Notes: generated by a model not told the origin, from the letters alone. Positions 27,573-37,002 are shown, counted from the first letter of the stretch. The stretch is 64,000 nucleotides of DNA from Bacteroidota bacterium (GCA_016708785.1 JADJFC010000014.1:124001-188000); one strand, 5' to 3'. A program made the numbers and translations.

Positions 27573-28264
27573 TCAAATAAAATCAATCATCTTCAATAAA
27601 TTCGATCTGTATTGTTCCCCTATGGGAATAGGCTGATGTTTGATATATACTGTTCCTTCTTCGATGTTATCGATGCGTTGTAATGCTACAATGTGGGAGC
27701 GATGGATACGACAGAATTTTTCTGCAGGCAATCTTTTTCTATGCCACTTAAGGTGATATGCGCAATATGTTTTCCATCGACTGTAAATACCGTTACATAA
27801 TCACCCAGTGCCTGCACATAAAGAATATCTTTTATATTGATCTTGCTGATAACCGATTTGTTCCGGATAAAAATAAACTCTCTTACTACATGATGTGCCT
27901 TCTCATCTTTTATGTCATGCAATTGCTTTGCTTTATGAACTCGTGGTAAGAACTCATCTTTCGTCACAGGCTTAAGAAGTAAATTGTGATCACCGACTTC
28001 AAAAGTGTTCAATGAAAAATTTATTTTCGATGCGACAAATATCATTATTGGATGAGGCTCGTGATCTTTGATCATATCAAAGAACTTTTTTCCGGCAGTA
28101 TCTGTATCCAGAAAAATCAGATCAACAGGTTCCTGATGGATATAATCTACCGCTGAAAACGGATCATCGAAATCTCCTTTCAGTTTCAGGAAATCGACCT
28201 GAGAAACCAACTTCTTAATAGCCTCTCTCGCTACCTTGTCTTCATCAACGATTATACAGTCCAT
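27573..28264 (-). CDS. LytTR-family response regulator, frameshifted near the C-terminus
   Basis: An N-terminal receiver domain has acidic residues near the start (VDED), phosphoacceptor Asp in DLIFLDTDT (~53) and Lys in LLLKPV. The C-terminal LytTR domain begins FIFIRNKSVISKINIKDILY, then YVTVFTVDGKHIAHITLSGI. The uncorrected frame stops after APTL, but adding one base to the T5 run at 27734-27738 gives the normal end FCRIHRSHIVALQRIDNI and IPIGEQYRSNLL, closing at 27573. LytTR proteins bind DNA as dimers. The partner histidine kinase is not next to it, unlike most LytTR pairs. Confidence 0.85.
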
Positions 28265-28391
28265 TTATCAAATATTTAACTCCATATAAAATTACTGAAA
28301 CTGCTGTGGGAAAGGATGATATTTCTCAGGAAAGCAGCAGTTATTTCTAATTTTGATATCCAAATTAATTGTTCGATTTTCCACCATTTTA

Positions 28392-28422
28392 TTGTGTGTT
28401 TTTAGAACATTTAGTATCTTTG
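28392..28422 (+). promoter_or_regulatory. Full Bacteroidota promoter for the Panacea toxin-antitoxin operon
   Basis: TTG at 28392-28394, then 20 nt, then TATCTTTG at 28415-28422. Both the -33 and -7 elements and their spacing agree with the phylum consensus. The ATG at 28450 lies 27 nt downstream, and the in-frame upstream ATG at 28369 lies before the promoter, so 28450 is the start. Confidence 0.7.
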
Positions 28423-28449
28423 CTTCAGAAATTGATAAAAAAAGCCTTA

Positions 28450-29253
28450 ATGAAGACTTCGCTTACACAAAAACAAATTGGCGGTAGGATTTTCGACCTC
28501 CGGAAAATGAAAGGTCTGTCGCAAGAAGAATTGGCCGATCGAATAAAAATTTCCAGGTCTTCGCTGGTTCAAATTGAATTGGGAAACAGAAGTGTTGATG
28601 TTCTTGAATTGCAACAATTTGCTATGGTGCTTGGGTTTTCTTTGGATGAATTTATGTCAGTTGAATTTTCAGCCAACGAAATAGTTGATTCGTCAACAAA
28701 ATTGAAATCGAAAAAGCATACCGAACGAATTTCTGTCCCAACACTTCAGGTGAAAAAATTCAAGAATGTATTGTTGTACATTTTAGAACGGTGCGCCGGC
28801 AAACCAAATGTTGGTGAAACTGTTCTGTTTAAACTCCTATACTTCTCCGATTTTAATTATTACGAATTGTATGAAGAACATTTAACCGGAGCTAAATATC
28901 GTAAACTTCCTTTTGGACCTGTCCCTCAAAAGCTTGATTCTATCATTGAACAAATGATGAAAGCCGGAACGATTCAGCGAATTAAAACGGAGTACTTCGA
29001 TAAAATTCAGACACGATATATTCCACTGGTGAAAGCTGATCTCACTGAAATGAAAGCGAGCGAGAAGGAAGTCATTGATAAAGTCATTGAACAATTTTCT
29101 GACTGGTCTGCAACATCGATCAGCAACTATTCTCACAAGGATATGCCATGGTTAGCATCAAAAGAAGGTGGTGATATCAATTACGAATTGGCTTTTTACA
29201 GAGAAGCGCCATACTCTGTGCGAAATTATGGAAATGAAAGTGAAGAGCTATGA
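28450..29253 (+). CDS. HTH-Panacea (DUF4065) antitoxin
   Basis: Residues 10-70 are an XRE helix-turn-helix (IGGRIFDLRKMKGLSQEELA with RIKISRSSLVQIELGNRS). The C-terminal ~150 residues are a Panacea/SocA-like DUF4065 domain (LFKLLYFSDFNYYELYEEHL ... AKYRKLPFGPVPQKLDSIIE ... WSATSISNYSHKDMPW). Panacea domains neutralise many unrelated toxins; with an HTH the protein should also repress its own operon. The stop codon overlaps the downstream toxin ATG by 4 nt. The start is chosen on promoter position. It is a typical antitoxin-first operon. Confidence 0.88.
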   Translation: MKTSLTQKQIGGRIFDLRKMKGLSQEELADRIKISRSSLVQIELGNRSVDVLELQQFAMVLGFSLDEFMSVEFSANEIVDSSTKLKSKKHTERISVPTLQVKKFKNVLLYILERCAGKPNVGETVLFKLLYFSDFNYYELYEEHLTGAKYRKLPFGPVPQKLDSIIEQMMKAGTIQRIKTEYFDKIQTRYIPLVKADLTEMKASEKEVIDKVIEQFSDWSATSISNYSHKDMPWLASKEGGDINYELAFYREAPYSVRNYGNESEEL

Positions 29254-29594
29254 ACTTCGTTGAACTTCCGGAATTTCAAAAGGACTTGAAAATTCTGTTG
29301 AAAAAGTACAGATCACTCAATGAAGATTTGACTGTTGTTAAACAGGTTTTGACTGCTTCTCCACAAGCAAGGCCACCTTTTAGTTTCCAAATTGATAATC
29401 TCAACTTAGAAACGTGTGTTATCAAAGTAAAAAAAATTGCTTGCAAGTCTTCAAAAGGTCGGGGAGCGAATCCCGGACTAAGGTTAATTTATGCACATTT
29501 TGAATCGGAAGAAAAAATTGTTTTCGTTGAACTCTATCATAAAAGTGATAAAGAGAATGAGGACAGGGACCGGATTTTGACGAATTTCAAATAA
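29250..29594 (+). CDS. RelE/HigB-like toxin of the Panacea operon
   Basis: The 114-aa basic protein has a RelE/ParE-superfamily pattern: N-terminal helices (FQKDLKILLKKYRSLNEDL), then a sheet with GANPGLRLIYAHFESEEKIV, ending FVELYHKSDKENEDRDRIL. The Arg/Tyr of GLRLIY and the Tyr/His/Lys of ELYHKSD sit at positions often needed for mRNA cleavage. Translation is coupled to the antitoxin through ATGA. The toxin activity is inferred from fold and context. Confidence 0.75.
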   Translation: MNFVELPEFQKDLKILLKKYRSLNEDLTVVKQVLTASPQARPPFSFQIDNLNLETCVIKVKKIACKSSKGRGANPGLRLIYAHFESEEKIVFVELYHKSDKENEDRDRILTNFK

Positions 29595-29661
29595 ATATTT
29601 GTTTTTTGCAATTTTATTTACATTTTTCATAAATTTACTTGCTTTTTTGGGTAAACTATTG

Positions 29662-29669
29662 TATATTTG
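29662..29669 (+). promoter_or_regulatory. -7 box 4 nt before the GNAT-like gene
   Basis: TATATTTG matches TAnnTTTG and ends 4 nt before the ATG at 29674. The upstream extension of the frame (from 29599) covers this promoter and reads as a hydrophobic peptide, so it is probably not translated. Confidence 0.55.
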
Positions 29670-29673
29670 GTTG

Positions 29674-30144
29674 ATGCATTTGGTAAAAACTGTAGGTGGG
29701 CATAAGGTGGAGGCGATTATTGAACCAGTGACGACAACCGATTTTAGAACGATCAAAAAAAGTAAACGCTTTCCTGATTTTAATTGGGACAAAGAGAAGA
29801 AAAATGAGGTCTACAAACTTCGGTTACTAGAATCCGAAGCCATTCTTGGGCTTATGTCATTGGTCTATTTTGAAAACTGGATTAAAATAAATTTACTACA
29901 ATCCTCAATAGAAAATATTGGAGAGGAAAAACAATATGACCGAATTGCAGGTTGTCTCATCGCTTACGCTTGTCGAATTGCATTTAGAAAAGGCTTCGAT
30001 GGATTTGTTGCCTTAGAACCTAAGACTACCCTCGCTCAGCATTACATAAACAAATATAATTTCCAAATTTGCGGTAGGCATATAAATACTGAATTAGGAA
30101 ACTCAGAATTGTTAATTCAAGAATATCTAAACGACGATCAATGA
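29674..30144 (+). CDS. GNAT-like acetyltransferase, probable toxin
   Basis: The 156-aa protein has a central ILGLMSLVYFENWIKINLLQ strand region and a GCLIAYACRIAFRKGFDGFV block that fits the acetyl-CoA-binding helix of GNAT enzymes, ending with ALEPKTTLAQHYINKYNFQI, the usual late GNAT pattern. The classical R/QxxGxG/A loop is not exact (YDRIAGCLIAYA). The stop overlaps the next ATG (ATGA) at 30141. A small GNAT protein coupled to an HTH-like protein is a known toxin-antitoxin layout, with charged tRNAs as common targets. Here the role is inferred. Confidence 0.65.
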   Translation: MHLVKTVGGHKVEAIIEPVTTTDFRTIKKSKRFPDFNWDKEKKNEVYKLRLLESEAILGLMSLVYFENWIKINLLQSSIENIGEEKQYDRIAGCLIAYACRIAFRKGFDGFVALEPKTTLAQHYINKYNFQICGRHINTELGNSELLIQEYLNDDQ

Positions 30145-30679
30145 AAAGAAAAATAAAACACACCGACAAAGAACTTGCTGAAGCTCATGTTTTCCCAAGT
30201 GAATTGAGTGCGTCTGACAAAAACAGTCGGAAAATGAAGTTACTGCGTTTCGAAATGCTCAAATTAAGAAAATGTCAGAGAATGATCGTTCTTACTCTCG
30301 AATATTGCAGTTGAAGTATACAATGGAAGAATATTTCAAGGATGATACTTATGACAATATTTACACTTTTAGCTATTTCTTAAAAGAGTATATTCATTCT
30401 ATTAATATGAAAAGTTCGGATTTCTCAAAAGTAATTGACTTGCATTCTACTAAATTAAGCAGACTTCTGAATGATAGAGAAAAACCAAATGATAAGATCC
30501 TAATCCGATTAGCCGTACACTCTGATAATTCTATTCCTTTATCTTATTGGAGTTGCGTGATAGAAAAACAAAATCGATTAGAATTGATCAATGATAAAGC
30601 GCTAATTAAATCGGAAAGTAAAAATGTTAAGAGCAAATTAGATTTTAGTTCGGTTATCAAACGTAGACTGTCAATTTGA
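30141..30679 (+). CDS. HigA-like partner of the GNAT protein, one frameshift
   Basis: ATG 30141 begins MKRKIKHTDKELAEAHVFPS. Adding one A to the A5 run at 30220-30224 continues the frame through KQSENEVTAFRNAQIKKMSE and into the 135-aa part from 30272. The middle holds an XRE/HigA-like HTH: FSYFLKEYIHSINMKSSDFS then IDLHSTKLSRLLNDREKPND. The C-terminus ends in basic VIKRRLSI. The overlap with the acetyltransferase stop and the HTH make it the probable antitoxin and autorepressor. The order is toxin first. Confidence 0.7.
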
Positions 30680-30700
30680 TAATAAAATCTACTCGCTAAA

Positions 30701-30895
30701 ATGAAAGTAAAATATAGCACCGAAGTAAAAACTTTTCTAAGCAATCACGAAGCAGGTAATGCTTTAGTGAAAACTATTATTGAAAATTCTATCGAACTTA
30801 TGAAAGGCGAAGTTGTAAATGTTGTTTTACCAAAAGGGGATAAGAGAATAGTAACAATTTCTTCTACAACTTCAATGTTGTTAAATAAAGAATAA
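30701..30895 (+). CDS. Small hypothetical protein downstream of the TA cassette
   Basis: The 64-aa protein (MKVKYSTEVKTFLSNHEAGN...) begins 21 nt after the HigA-like gene on the same strand. It has a hydrophobic mid part and a basic VVLPKGDKRIVTIS. No family is recognised. It may be a third member of the cassette or a spurious frame. Confidence 0.4.
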   Translation: MKVKYSTEVKTFLSNHEAGNALVKTIIENSIELMKGEVVNVVLPKGDKRIVTISSTTSMLLNKE

Positions 30896-30934
30896 ATTAA
30901 ATTATACATACTTCAAAATTTTCCAAGAAGATTT

Positions 30935-31627
30935 TCACTTCCCCCCCAACGTCAACCCCACCCCCACTTCAATCGTAAAATTCTCACCCGCATTTTCATC
31001 AGCGACATAATCGCCGTCGATGACTTTCATGAAACCGGTTGTGGCGCGGGCATAGACGAGAAGGAAAGATGGAAGTTTGTAGCCAATTCCTCCAATAAGC
31101 GACAGGTCGGATTTGTTAAACTCGAGATCGGTAGTAGTTTCTGCAGGAGCGGGTGCTGTGCTCGTTCCGCTTACTACACTATACGTAGCCGAAGCAGTTA
31201 CTGTAGCAGAGCTTGTAAGTAAATACGAAAATTGCGGTCCGGCCTGAATGAAAAATCCGCCTTGGTCGCCAAGGTAATAAGTCAGCATGATGGGAATATC
31301 AAGGTAGCCAAGTGTTGCATCTGCTTTCACTCCGGTTTCAACAAGCAACGTATCTGTTCCGCCACTTCCATTGGCCTGCGTGGTACGTGTCTGTGTTACA
31401 TAATCGTACTTAAATCCTTTCGATGAATACAAACCTCCGGTCATTATTGAAATATGATGCGTGATGGGAATATTGAACATCAATCCACCGTGATAGGCAA
31501 ATTGATTGGTCATTTCGATTTCTGTTCCTTTCAGTGTCGCTACGCCAATGCCGGCTTGGGGGCCGAAGTAGAATTGGGCGTTCGTGGTTGAGGCGATTAG
31601 AATGAAAAGGAAAATTAGGAGAGCCAT
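30935..31627 (-). CDS. Outer-membrane beta-barrel protein, PorT-like family
   Basis: The 230-aa product has a signal peptide (MALLIFLFILIASTTNAQ) and alternating beta strands: FYFGPQAGIGVATLKG, GGLMFNIPITHHISIMTGGL, LGYLDIPIMLTYYLG, and a final strand FTIEVGVGLTLGGK ending near an aromatic-free terminus. It fits the OMP_b-brl_2 group common in Bacteroidota. The start may be a little further upstream because the signal peptide lacks an early Lys. It is monocistronic. Confidence 0.75.
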   Translation of the reverse strand: MALLIFLFILIASTTNAQFYFGPQAGIGVATLKGTEIEMTNQFAYHGGLMFNIPITHHISIMTGGLYSSKGFKYDYVTQTRTTQANGSGGTDTLLVETGVKADATLGYLDIPIMLTYYLGDQGGFFIQAGPQFSYLLTSSATVTASATYSVVSGTSTAPAPAETTTDLEFNKSDLSLIGGIGYKLPSFLLVYARATTGFMKVIDGDYVADENAGENFTIEVGVGLTLGGK

Positions 31628-31875
31628 TTGGTTACAGTTTAGGGAAGTTGTTTAAGGGTTTTCAGCACTTCAGGTTTATCTGTGATTTGAAAACATTGTA
31701 TTCTTTATCAACTTAAAAAATTACTTTTTATTTGGCAACCGGATTGATTTGAATGCCTTCAATTTGTAATATACGTACAGGGGTTAAATTTACGAATCCT
31801 ACCCAGAACCTGCAAACCTTCAACCGGAATAGAAACAGAGAAAACGACAAGAATAAGAACAAATGCCGAAGAGCA

Positions 31876-31904
31876 TTGAACTTTCCCCGAAAAGAATATC
31901 TTTG
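31876..31904 (+). promoter_or_regulatory. Promoter directly in front of the MsbA-like gene
   Basis: TTG at 31876-31878, 18 nt, then TATCTTTG at 31897-31904. The ATG at 31911 follows after 6 nt. The upstream in-frame ATG at 31863 lies before the promoter. The stretch 31628-31875 holds only a fragment of the gcaggttt repeat at 31806-31824. Confidence 0.6.
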
Positions 31905-31910
31905 CCCCCA

Positions 31911-33736
31911 ATGAAAAACTACCTGCGCCTGCTGCGTTATGTGAAGTCGTATAAGGGCTATGCTTTTTTGAACATATTTTTTAATATGCTTTCGGTGATC
32001 TTTTCACTTTTTTCATTGACAATGGTCATCCCGTTTTTAAATGTGCTCTTCGGACAACAACAGGTTTATGAAAAAGTGGCCTGGACATTCTCGGTAAAAG
32101 CTGCATTAACAAATTTTAATTATTTCCTTAGTCAATACATCATTGATCATGGAAAAATTCCGGCTTTGACGTATATCTGTGTGTTGATCGTCATTCTGTT
32201 CTTCCTCAAAAATCTTTTCCGATATCTCGCTATGTATTTTATTTCTCCGATCCGTAACGGCGTTGTGCGCGATCTTCGAAATAAAATGTACAACAAAATA
32301 TTATTTCTTCCTCTCACTTATTTCTCTGAAGAGAGAAAAGGCGATCTGATGTCACGCATGACAAGCGACGTGCAGGAAATTGAATGGAGTATCATGCAAT
32401 CACTGGAAGTGATCTTCCGTGAACCATTGACCGTTGGGCTATATCTGGCAACGATGGTCATCATGAGTCCGCAGCTTTCATTATTTGTATTTATTCTTCT
32501 GCCAATTGCCGGATTACTTATCGGACAAATCGGTAAAAGTCTGCGCCGCACTTCGTCGAAGAGTCAGGCAAAGATGGGTGTATTACTTTCTGCCATCGAA
32601 GAAACACTTTCCGGATTACGAATCGTAAAAGCATTTACGGCAGAACCATTCTTCCAGAAAAAATTCTACAAGCTGAATGATGAATATCGCAAATTGATGA
32701 TTCGCCTCTATAGAAAACGCGATCTCACTTCGCCACTCAGTGAATTCCTCGGTGCTGTAGTAATGGTCATCGTAATTTATTTCGGAGGTAAATTGGTTTT
32801 GGATGAAGCAGGAAGTCTCGAGCCTTCCGTTTTCATTTACTTCATTGTTATCTTCTCGCAACTTATTCCGCCAGCAAAATCATTCAGCGAAGCGTATTCA
32901 AATGTTCAACGCGGACTGGCAAGTGTGGAACGAATCAATAAGATCCTCGATGCGGAAATTACGATTGCCGATAAAGAGCATGCAATTCAGCTTACGGATT
33001 TCAACCACTCAATTGAATATCGCGACGTATCTTTTGCCTATCACAAAGGTGGCTCGGGATGGGTATTGAAAAATATCGATTTGAAAATCGAAAAAGGAAA
33101 ACCATTGCACTCGTTGGGCAATCAGGTTCCGGTAAAACAACATTGGTCTATCTGCTTCCTCGTTTCTACGATCTTGAACACGGCGAAATTTTAGTCGACG
33201 GTGAAAATATCAATGCCTATAAGCTGAATGATCTTCGTGGAAACATGGGCATCGTAAATCAGGAAAGTATTTTGTTCAACGATACGATCTTCAACAACAT
33301 TGCATTCGGACTCGACAACATCAGTATTGCCGATGTAGAAAATGCAGCGAAGATCGCCAACGCTCATGATTTCATTATGCAAATGCAAGATGGTTATCAG
33401 ACGAACGTAGGTGATCGCGGCGGAAGACTTAGCGGCGGACAACGACAGAGAATCAGTATTGCCAGAGCGATCTTGAAAAATCCGCCAATACTTATTCTTG
33501 ACGAAGCGACTTCAGCACTTGATACTGAAAGCGAACGTCTGGTACAAGATGCCATTACCAATCTGATGAAAAATCGCACAACACTTGTTGTTGCGCATAG
33601 ATTATCGACGATCAAACATGCGGATGAGATCATTGTCATGCAACAAGGCGAGATCATTGAACGCGGAACTCATTTGCAGCTCCTTGATAAGGGTGGCGTT
33701 TATAAGAAGCTGTATGAGTTGCAGGCGTTTGTTTGA
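31911..33736 (+). CDS. MsbA-like ABC exporter, frameshifted
   Basis: A half-transporter with fused six-TM domain (~1-330) and ATPase domain. TM regions include FLNIFFNMLSVIFSLFSLTM and VVMVIVIYFGGKLVL. The ATPase has Walker A GQSGSGKTT, signature LSGGQRQRIS, Walker B ILILDEATSALD and H-loop VAHRLS. The frame breaks just before Walker A: adding one A to the A4 run at 33098-33101 joins GKTIALVGQSGSGKTT to the upstream part and gives one ~608-aa protein. Such exporters flip lipid A or lipid-linked substrates. The lesion is probably an assembly error. Confidence 0.88.
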
Positions 33737-33741
33737 TTGAC

Positions 33742-33906
33742 GTAATTCGTGAATCGTAATTCGTGAATCGAATTACAATGAATCAAACACATTCTATCCT
33801 GACATCCAAAACAGTCTGAAATGTACTTAGAATAATAAATATCCTACTTTGAAATTAGACGAGCCAATTATTAAATATCGAATTCGATAAACGAATTACG
33901 ATTCAC
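33742..33906. repeat. gtaattcgtgaatc tandem and inverted repeat
   Basis: The 14-bp unit gtaattcgtgaatc is repeated at 33742-33755 and 33756-33769. An exact inverted 15-nt match, cgaattacgattcac, lies at 33892-33906. It occupies the gap between the exporter and phosphoesterase genes and could terminate or structure the transcript. Confidence 0.6.
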
Positions 33907-33953
33907 AATTTACGGCCAATAAAATACGAACATCAAATTACCCTCGAAAATAA

Positions 33954-34865
33954 ATGTACGACATCATAGGTGACATCCATGGTCACGCAGATAAATTAGA
34001 AGAGCTTCTTTTAAAATTAGGTTACTCAAAAAAGCAAAAACAATATTCACATCCGGAACGAAAAGTACTATTCCTTGGCGATTATATTGACAGAGGGCCG
34101 AAAATTCATGAAACGCTAAAAATCGTAAAACACATGGTTGAAGGCGGAAGTGCAATTGCATTGATGGGCAATCATGAGTATAATGCTATCTGCTTTCATA
34201 CAAAAAGAATGAAAGGTGGATATTTACGGAAGCATTCTATTAAAAATATTCTACAGCATTTCAAGACGCTCAAAGACTTCAACGACCATCAATCGGCGTA
34301 TGATGAGTATATTCAATGGTTCAAAACTTTGCCATTATTTTTCGAGAATGAAAATTTCAGAGCAGTTCATGCATGTTGGGATTACGATCATATCAATTAT
34401 TTGAAAAGTCTATTGATAAAAGATCGTTTGACTGAACATTTGATCACTACTTCTGCAGACAAAGAAAATAAACTCTTTCATTCTGTTGAGGTAACATTGA
34501 AAGGAAAGGAAATTCCATTACCAAATGGCAAATCATTCAAAGATAAAGATGAAAATGAGCGTACTCAATTTAGAATAAAATGGTGGGAGAATCCGGCGTC
34601 GTCAACGTATAAGTCGATCAGTTTACATCCAATTGAAAATCTCATCGACGAACCAATTGTGATCAATCCGCATATCAAAACAAATTTCTACAAAGAAGAT
34701 GAAAAGCCTGTCTTCTTCGGACATTACTGGTTACATGGAAATCCGATGTTGTATAGAAATAATATTTGTTGCTGTGATTATAGTGTGGCGAAAGAAGGGT
34801 TGCTTGTGGCGTATCGGTATGATGGGGAGAAGAAGTTGGATGGGGGGAAGTTTGTTTTTGTTTAG
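33954..34865 (+). CDS. Metallophosphoesterase, PrpA/ApaH-like
   Basis: The 303-aa protein has the calcineurin-like motifs GDIHGH (6-11), GDYIDRG (~42-48), GNHE (~76-79) and a final GHYWLHGNP with metal-binding His. The layout fits serine/threonine phosphatases of the PrpA type and bis(5'-nucleosyl)-tetraphosphatases. Two metal ions are expected. The substrate cannot be told from sequence. It is monocistronic. Confidence 0.85.
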   Translation: MYDIIGDIHGHADKLEELLLKLGYSKKQKQYSHPERKVLFLGDYIDRGPKIHETLKIVKHMVEGGSAIALMGNHEYNAICFHTKRMKGGYLRKHSIKNILQHFKTLKDFNDHQSAYDEYIQWFKTLPLFFENENFRAVHACWDYDHINYLKSLLIKDRLTEHLITTSADKENKLFHSVEVTLKGKEIPLPNGKSFKDKDENERTQFRIKWWENPASSTYKSISLHPIENLIDEPIVINPHIKTNFYKEDEKPVFFGHYWLHGNPMLYRNNICCCDYSVAKEGLLVAYRYDGEKKLDGGKFVFV

Positions 34866-34920
34866 AGGGCAAGAAATAAAACATAGAAAGCACAAAGATC
34901 AAAAGGAGACTACGGACTTT

Positions 34921-35018
34921 TCTGCGGTTTTTCTGCGTATTCTGCGCAAGTCTGCGGGAAACACTAAGCGTGATTTATTTCCCGCAGACTTGCGCAGAAT
35001 ACGCAGAAAAACCGCAGA
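34921..35018. repeat. Dispersed ctgcggg hairpin, copy C (perfect arms)
   Basis: Arms 34921-34958 and 34981-35018 are perfect 38-nt reverse complements separated by 22 nt (aa...tgattta...). It lies between the convergent phosphoesterase and rhodanese genes, where it could act as a bidirectional terminator. Confidence 0.85.
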
Positions 35019-35081
35019 GTGATTGTAGTAAATATTTTTTTATCTGAAAACCATTTGCTACGAAGCGATTTTAATTTTGAC

Positions 35082-35459
35082 TTACTTCGTAACCGGAAAG
35101 CCCTTTCGCTTCCCACTCCAAAATTCCGCCTTGCAGATCGTGGACATTTTTAATTCCTTTTCTTGCATTAACTTTACGGAAGCACCACTGCGTTTTCCGC
35201 TGCGGCAATAGATTTCGTACTGCTTTTTCTTATCAAGACTATCCACTTTTGAAGCAAAGTCAGCATCGTTATAATTCAAGTTGATTGAGTTTTCAAGATG
35301 ACCTTCTGCAAATTCTTCCGGTGTACGCACATCGAGCAGAATAACATCAGGGTTTGCAATTTCTTCTTTGAATTTTTCTGCTGAACGTGTTGTTTCAGTC
35401 GACTGCCCGCAAGAAACTTGTACAAATACGACAATAAATAAAATAAGGAGATTTTTCAT
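35082..35459 (-). CDS. Rhodanese-domain lipoprotein with two compensating frameshifts
   Basis: ATG 35459 gives MKNLLILFIVVFVQVSCGQ, a lipoprotein signal with Cys17. The rhodanese domain shows VILLDVRTPEEFAEGHLENS and the active-site loop CRSGKRSG with catalytic Cys. Near the end the frame reads a nonsense KELKMSTICKAEFWSGKR, whereas the next frame gives the normal GIKNVHDLQGGILEWEAKG. Adding one G near 35156 and removing one from the later GGG near 35104 restores the normal segment, then FPVTK. Rhodaneses transfer sulfane sulfur; in the periplasm the role is unclear. ATG 35558 upstream would include a terminator hairpin and is rejected. Confidence 0.8.
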   Translation of the reverse strand: MKNLLILFIVVFVQVSCGQSTETTRSAEKFKEEIANPDVILLDVRTPEEFAEGHLENSINLNYNDADFASKVDSLDKKKQYEIYCRSGKRSGASVKLMQEKELKMSTICKAEFWSGKRKGFPVTK

Positions 35460-35532
35460 GGATTGTTTTTTAGTTAATGCAAAATTACGCACAAATTCCT
35501 CTTCTAAGATGAAAATGTCAAACATCATAAAA

Positions 35533-35561
35533 AATGCCCGGTCAACAGAACCGGGCATTTG
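35533..35561 (-). terminator. Rho-independent terminator after lysS
   Basis: On the minus strand aaatgcccggtt pairs with gaccgggcattt around a short loop, then a T run follows. It starts about 40 nt beyond the lysS stop codon. Confidence 0.85.
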
Positions 35562-35601
35562 AATATTTATCAGGGAGTGAACCTGCTAACCTGCACAACT
35601 C

Positions 35602-36981
35602 CTATGCTTCCACATCCTCTACCTTCTTCTCCGGCCTCATCTGAGGGAAGAAAAGCACATCCTGAATAGATGCAGAATTGGTCATGATCATAGACAAACG
35701 ATCGATACCCATTCCAAGTCCAGCCGTTGGCGGCATACCAAATTCAAGAGCGCGAAGGAAATCTTCATCCAATTGCATTGCTTCTTCATCGCCACGTTTA
35801 CCAAGTTCATTTTGCTCTTCAAAACGCATTCTTTGATCAATAGGATCATTCAATTCAGAGAATGCATTGCAGATCTCTTTCCCGTTACAGATCGCTTCGA
35901 AACGCTCTACCAGTCCGGGTTTTGAACGATGCTTCTTTGCCAGCGGTGACATTTCTACCGGATAATCTGTGATGAATGTCGGCTGGATCAATTTGCCTTC
36001 GCAATGTTCACCAAAAATTTCATCGATCAATTTTCCGCGGCCCATTGTATTGTCAACACGAATGCCTAATTCCTTCGCTGTCTTTGCAAGAGCTGCTTCA
36101 TCCATGTCAGTAATATCGATTCCCGTATAATGAGCTATTGCTTCATACATCGTAAAACGTTTCCAAGGACGCTTGAAACTGATGGTGTGTTCTCCGACTT
36201 GAATGTCAGTTGTTCCATTTGTATCAATAGCAACACGCTCCACCATTTCTTCAACAAGATCCATCATCCATTCATAATCTTTGTATGCAACATACAATTC
36301 GACTTGAGTAAATTCGGGATTATGAAAGCAACTCATTCCTTCATTACGGAAATCTTTTGCAAATTCATACACCCCTTCAAAGCCGCCAACGATAAGTCTT
36401 TTCAGATACAACTCATTTGCGATACGCAAAAATAACGTCATATCAAGTGTGTTATGATGCGTCTTAAATGGACGTGCGGCAGCACCACCATAAAGAGGTT
36501 GAAGAATTGGCGTTTCGTGAACATTTCCATCTGCATCTTTTTTCACAACGGGAAGCGGACGAAGTGCTTTACTAAGCAACATGAAACTTTGAACGTGAAT
36601 ACTTGTCTCGCCCATTTTCGTAACGAAGACATATCCTTTCACACCAATGATGTCGCCCATGTCTAACATTTTCTTGAACAGAAAATCGTATGCAGATTTA
36701 TCTTCGCCGGGACACACATCATCGCGCTTCACATAGATCTGAATACGTCCAATGCCATCTTGCAACACAGCAAAAGCAGCTTTTCCCATATCACGAATAC
36801 TCATCACACGACCGGCGAAAGAAACCTCGCGATATGCATCAGGGTTCGTAGCGAAACCATCGAGCATTTCCTTGGAAGTGTGCGTTATTGGCCATAGTTC
36901 GGCCGGATAAGGGTTGATATTGTGCTGTTGCAATTCCTCCAGTTTCTGGCGGCGGATCAATTCTTGTTCATTCAATTCCAT
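35602..36981 (-). CDS. lysS: Lysyl-tRNA synthetase, class II
   Basis: The enzyme charges tRNA-Lys. The 459-aa product has an OB-fold anticodon domain (~50-150, VSFAGRVMSIRDMGKAAFAV), motif 2 FRNEGMSCFHNPEFTQVE and motif 3 GLGMGIDRLSM near the C-terminus. ATG 36981 (MELNEQEL) is preferred because it lies 21 nt after a TATCTTTG promoter box (37003-37010, minus strand), while the longer frame from 37005 overlaps that box. The length is a little short but complete. Confidence 0.96.
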   Translation of the reverse strand: MELNEQELIRRQKLEELQQHNINPYPAELWPITHTSKEMLDGFATNPDAYREVSFAGRVMSIRDMGKAAFAVLQDGIGRIQIYVKRDDVCPGEDKSAYDFLFKKMLDMGDIIGVKGYVFVTKMGETSIHVQSFMLLSKALRPLPVVKKDADGNVHETPILQPLYGGAAARPFKTHHNTLDMTLFLRIANELYLKRLIVGGFEGVYEFAKDFRNEGMSCFHNPEFTQVELYVAYKDYEWMMDLVEEMVERVAIDTNGTTDIQVGEHTISFKRPWKRFTMYEAIAHYTGIDITDMDEAALAKTAKELGIRVDNTMGRGKLIDEIFGEHCEGKLIQPTFITDYPVEMSPLAKKHRSKPGLVERFEAICNGKEICNAFSELNDPIDQRMRFEEQNELGKRGDEEAMQLDEDFLRALEFGMPPTAGLGMGIDRLSMIMTNSASIQDVLFFPQMRPEKKVEDVEA

Positions 36982-37002
36982 AAAACGTGTTTTTTCGAGT
37001 TG

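Noticed and set aside
29599..29673. N-terminal extension of the GNAT-like protein as a signal peptide
   Set aside because: A TATATTTG promoter box lies inside it, 4 nt before a better ATG.
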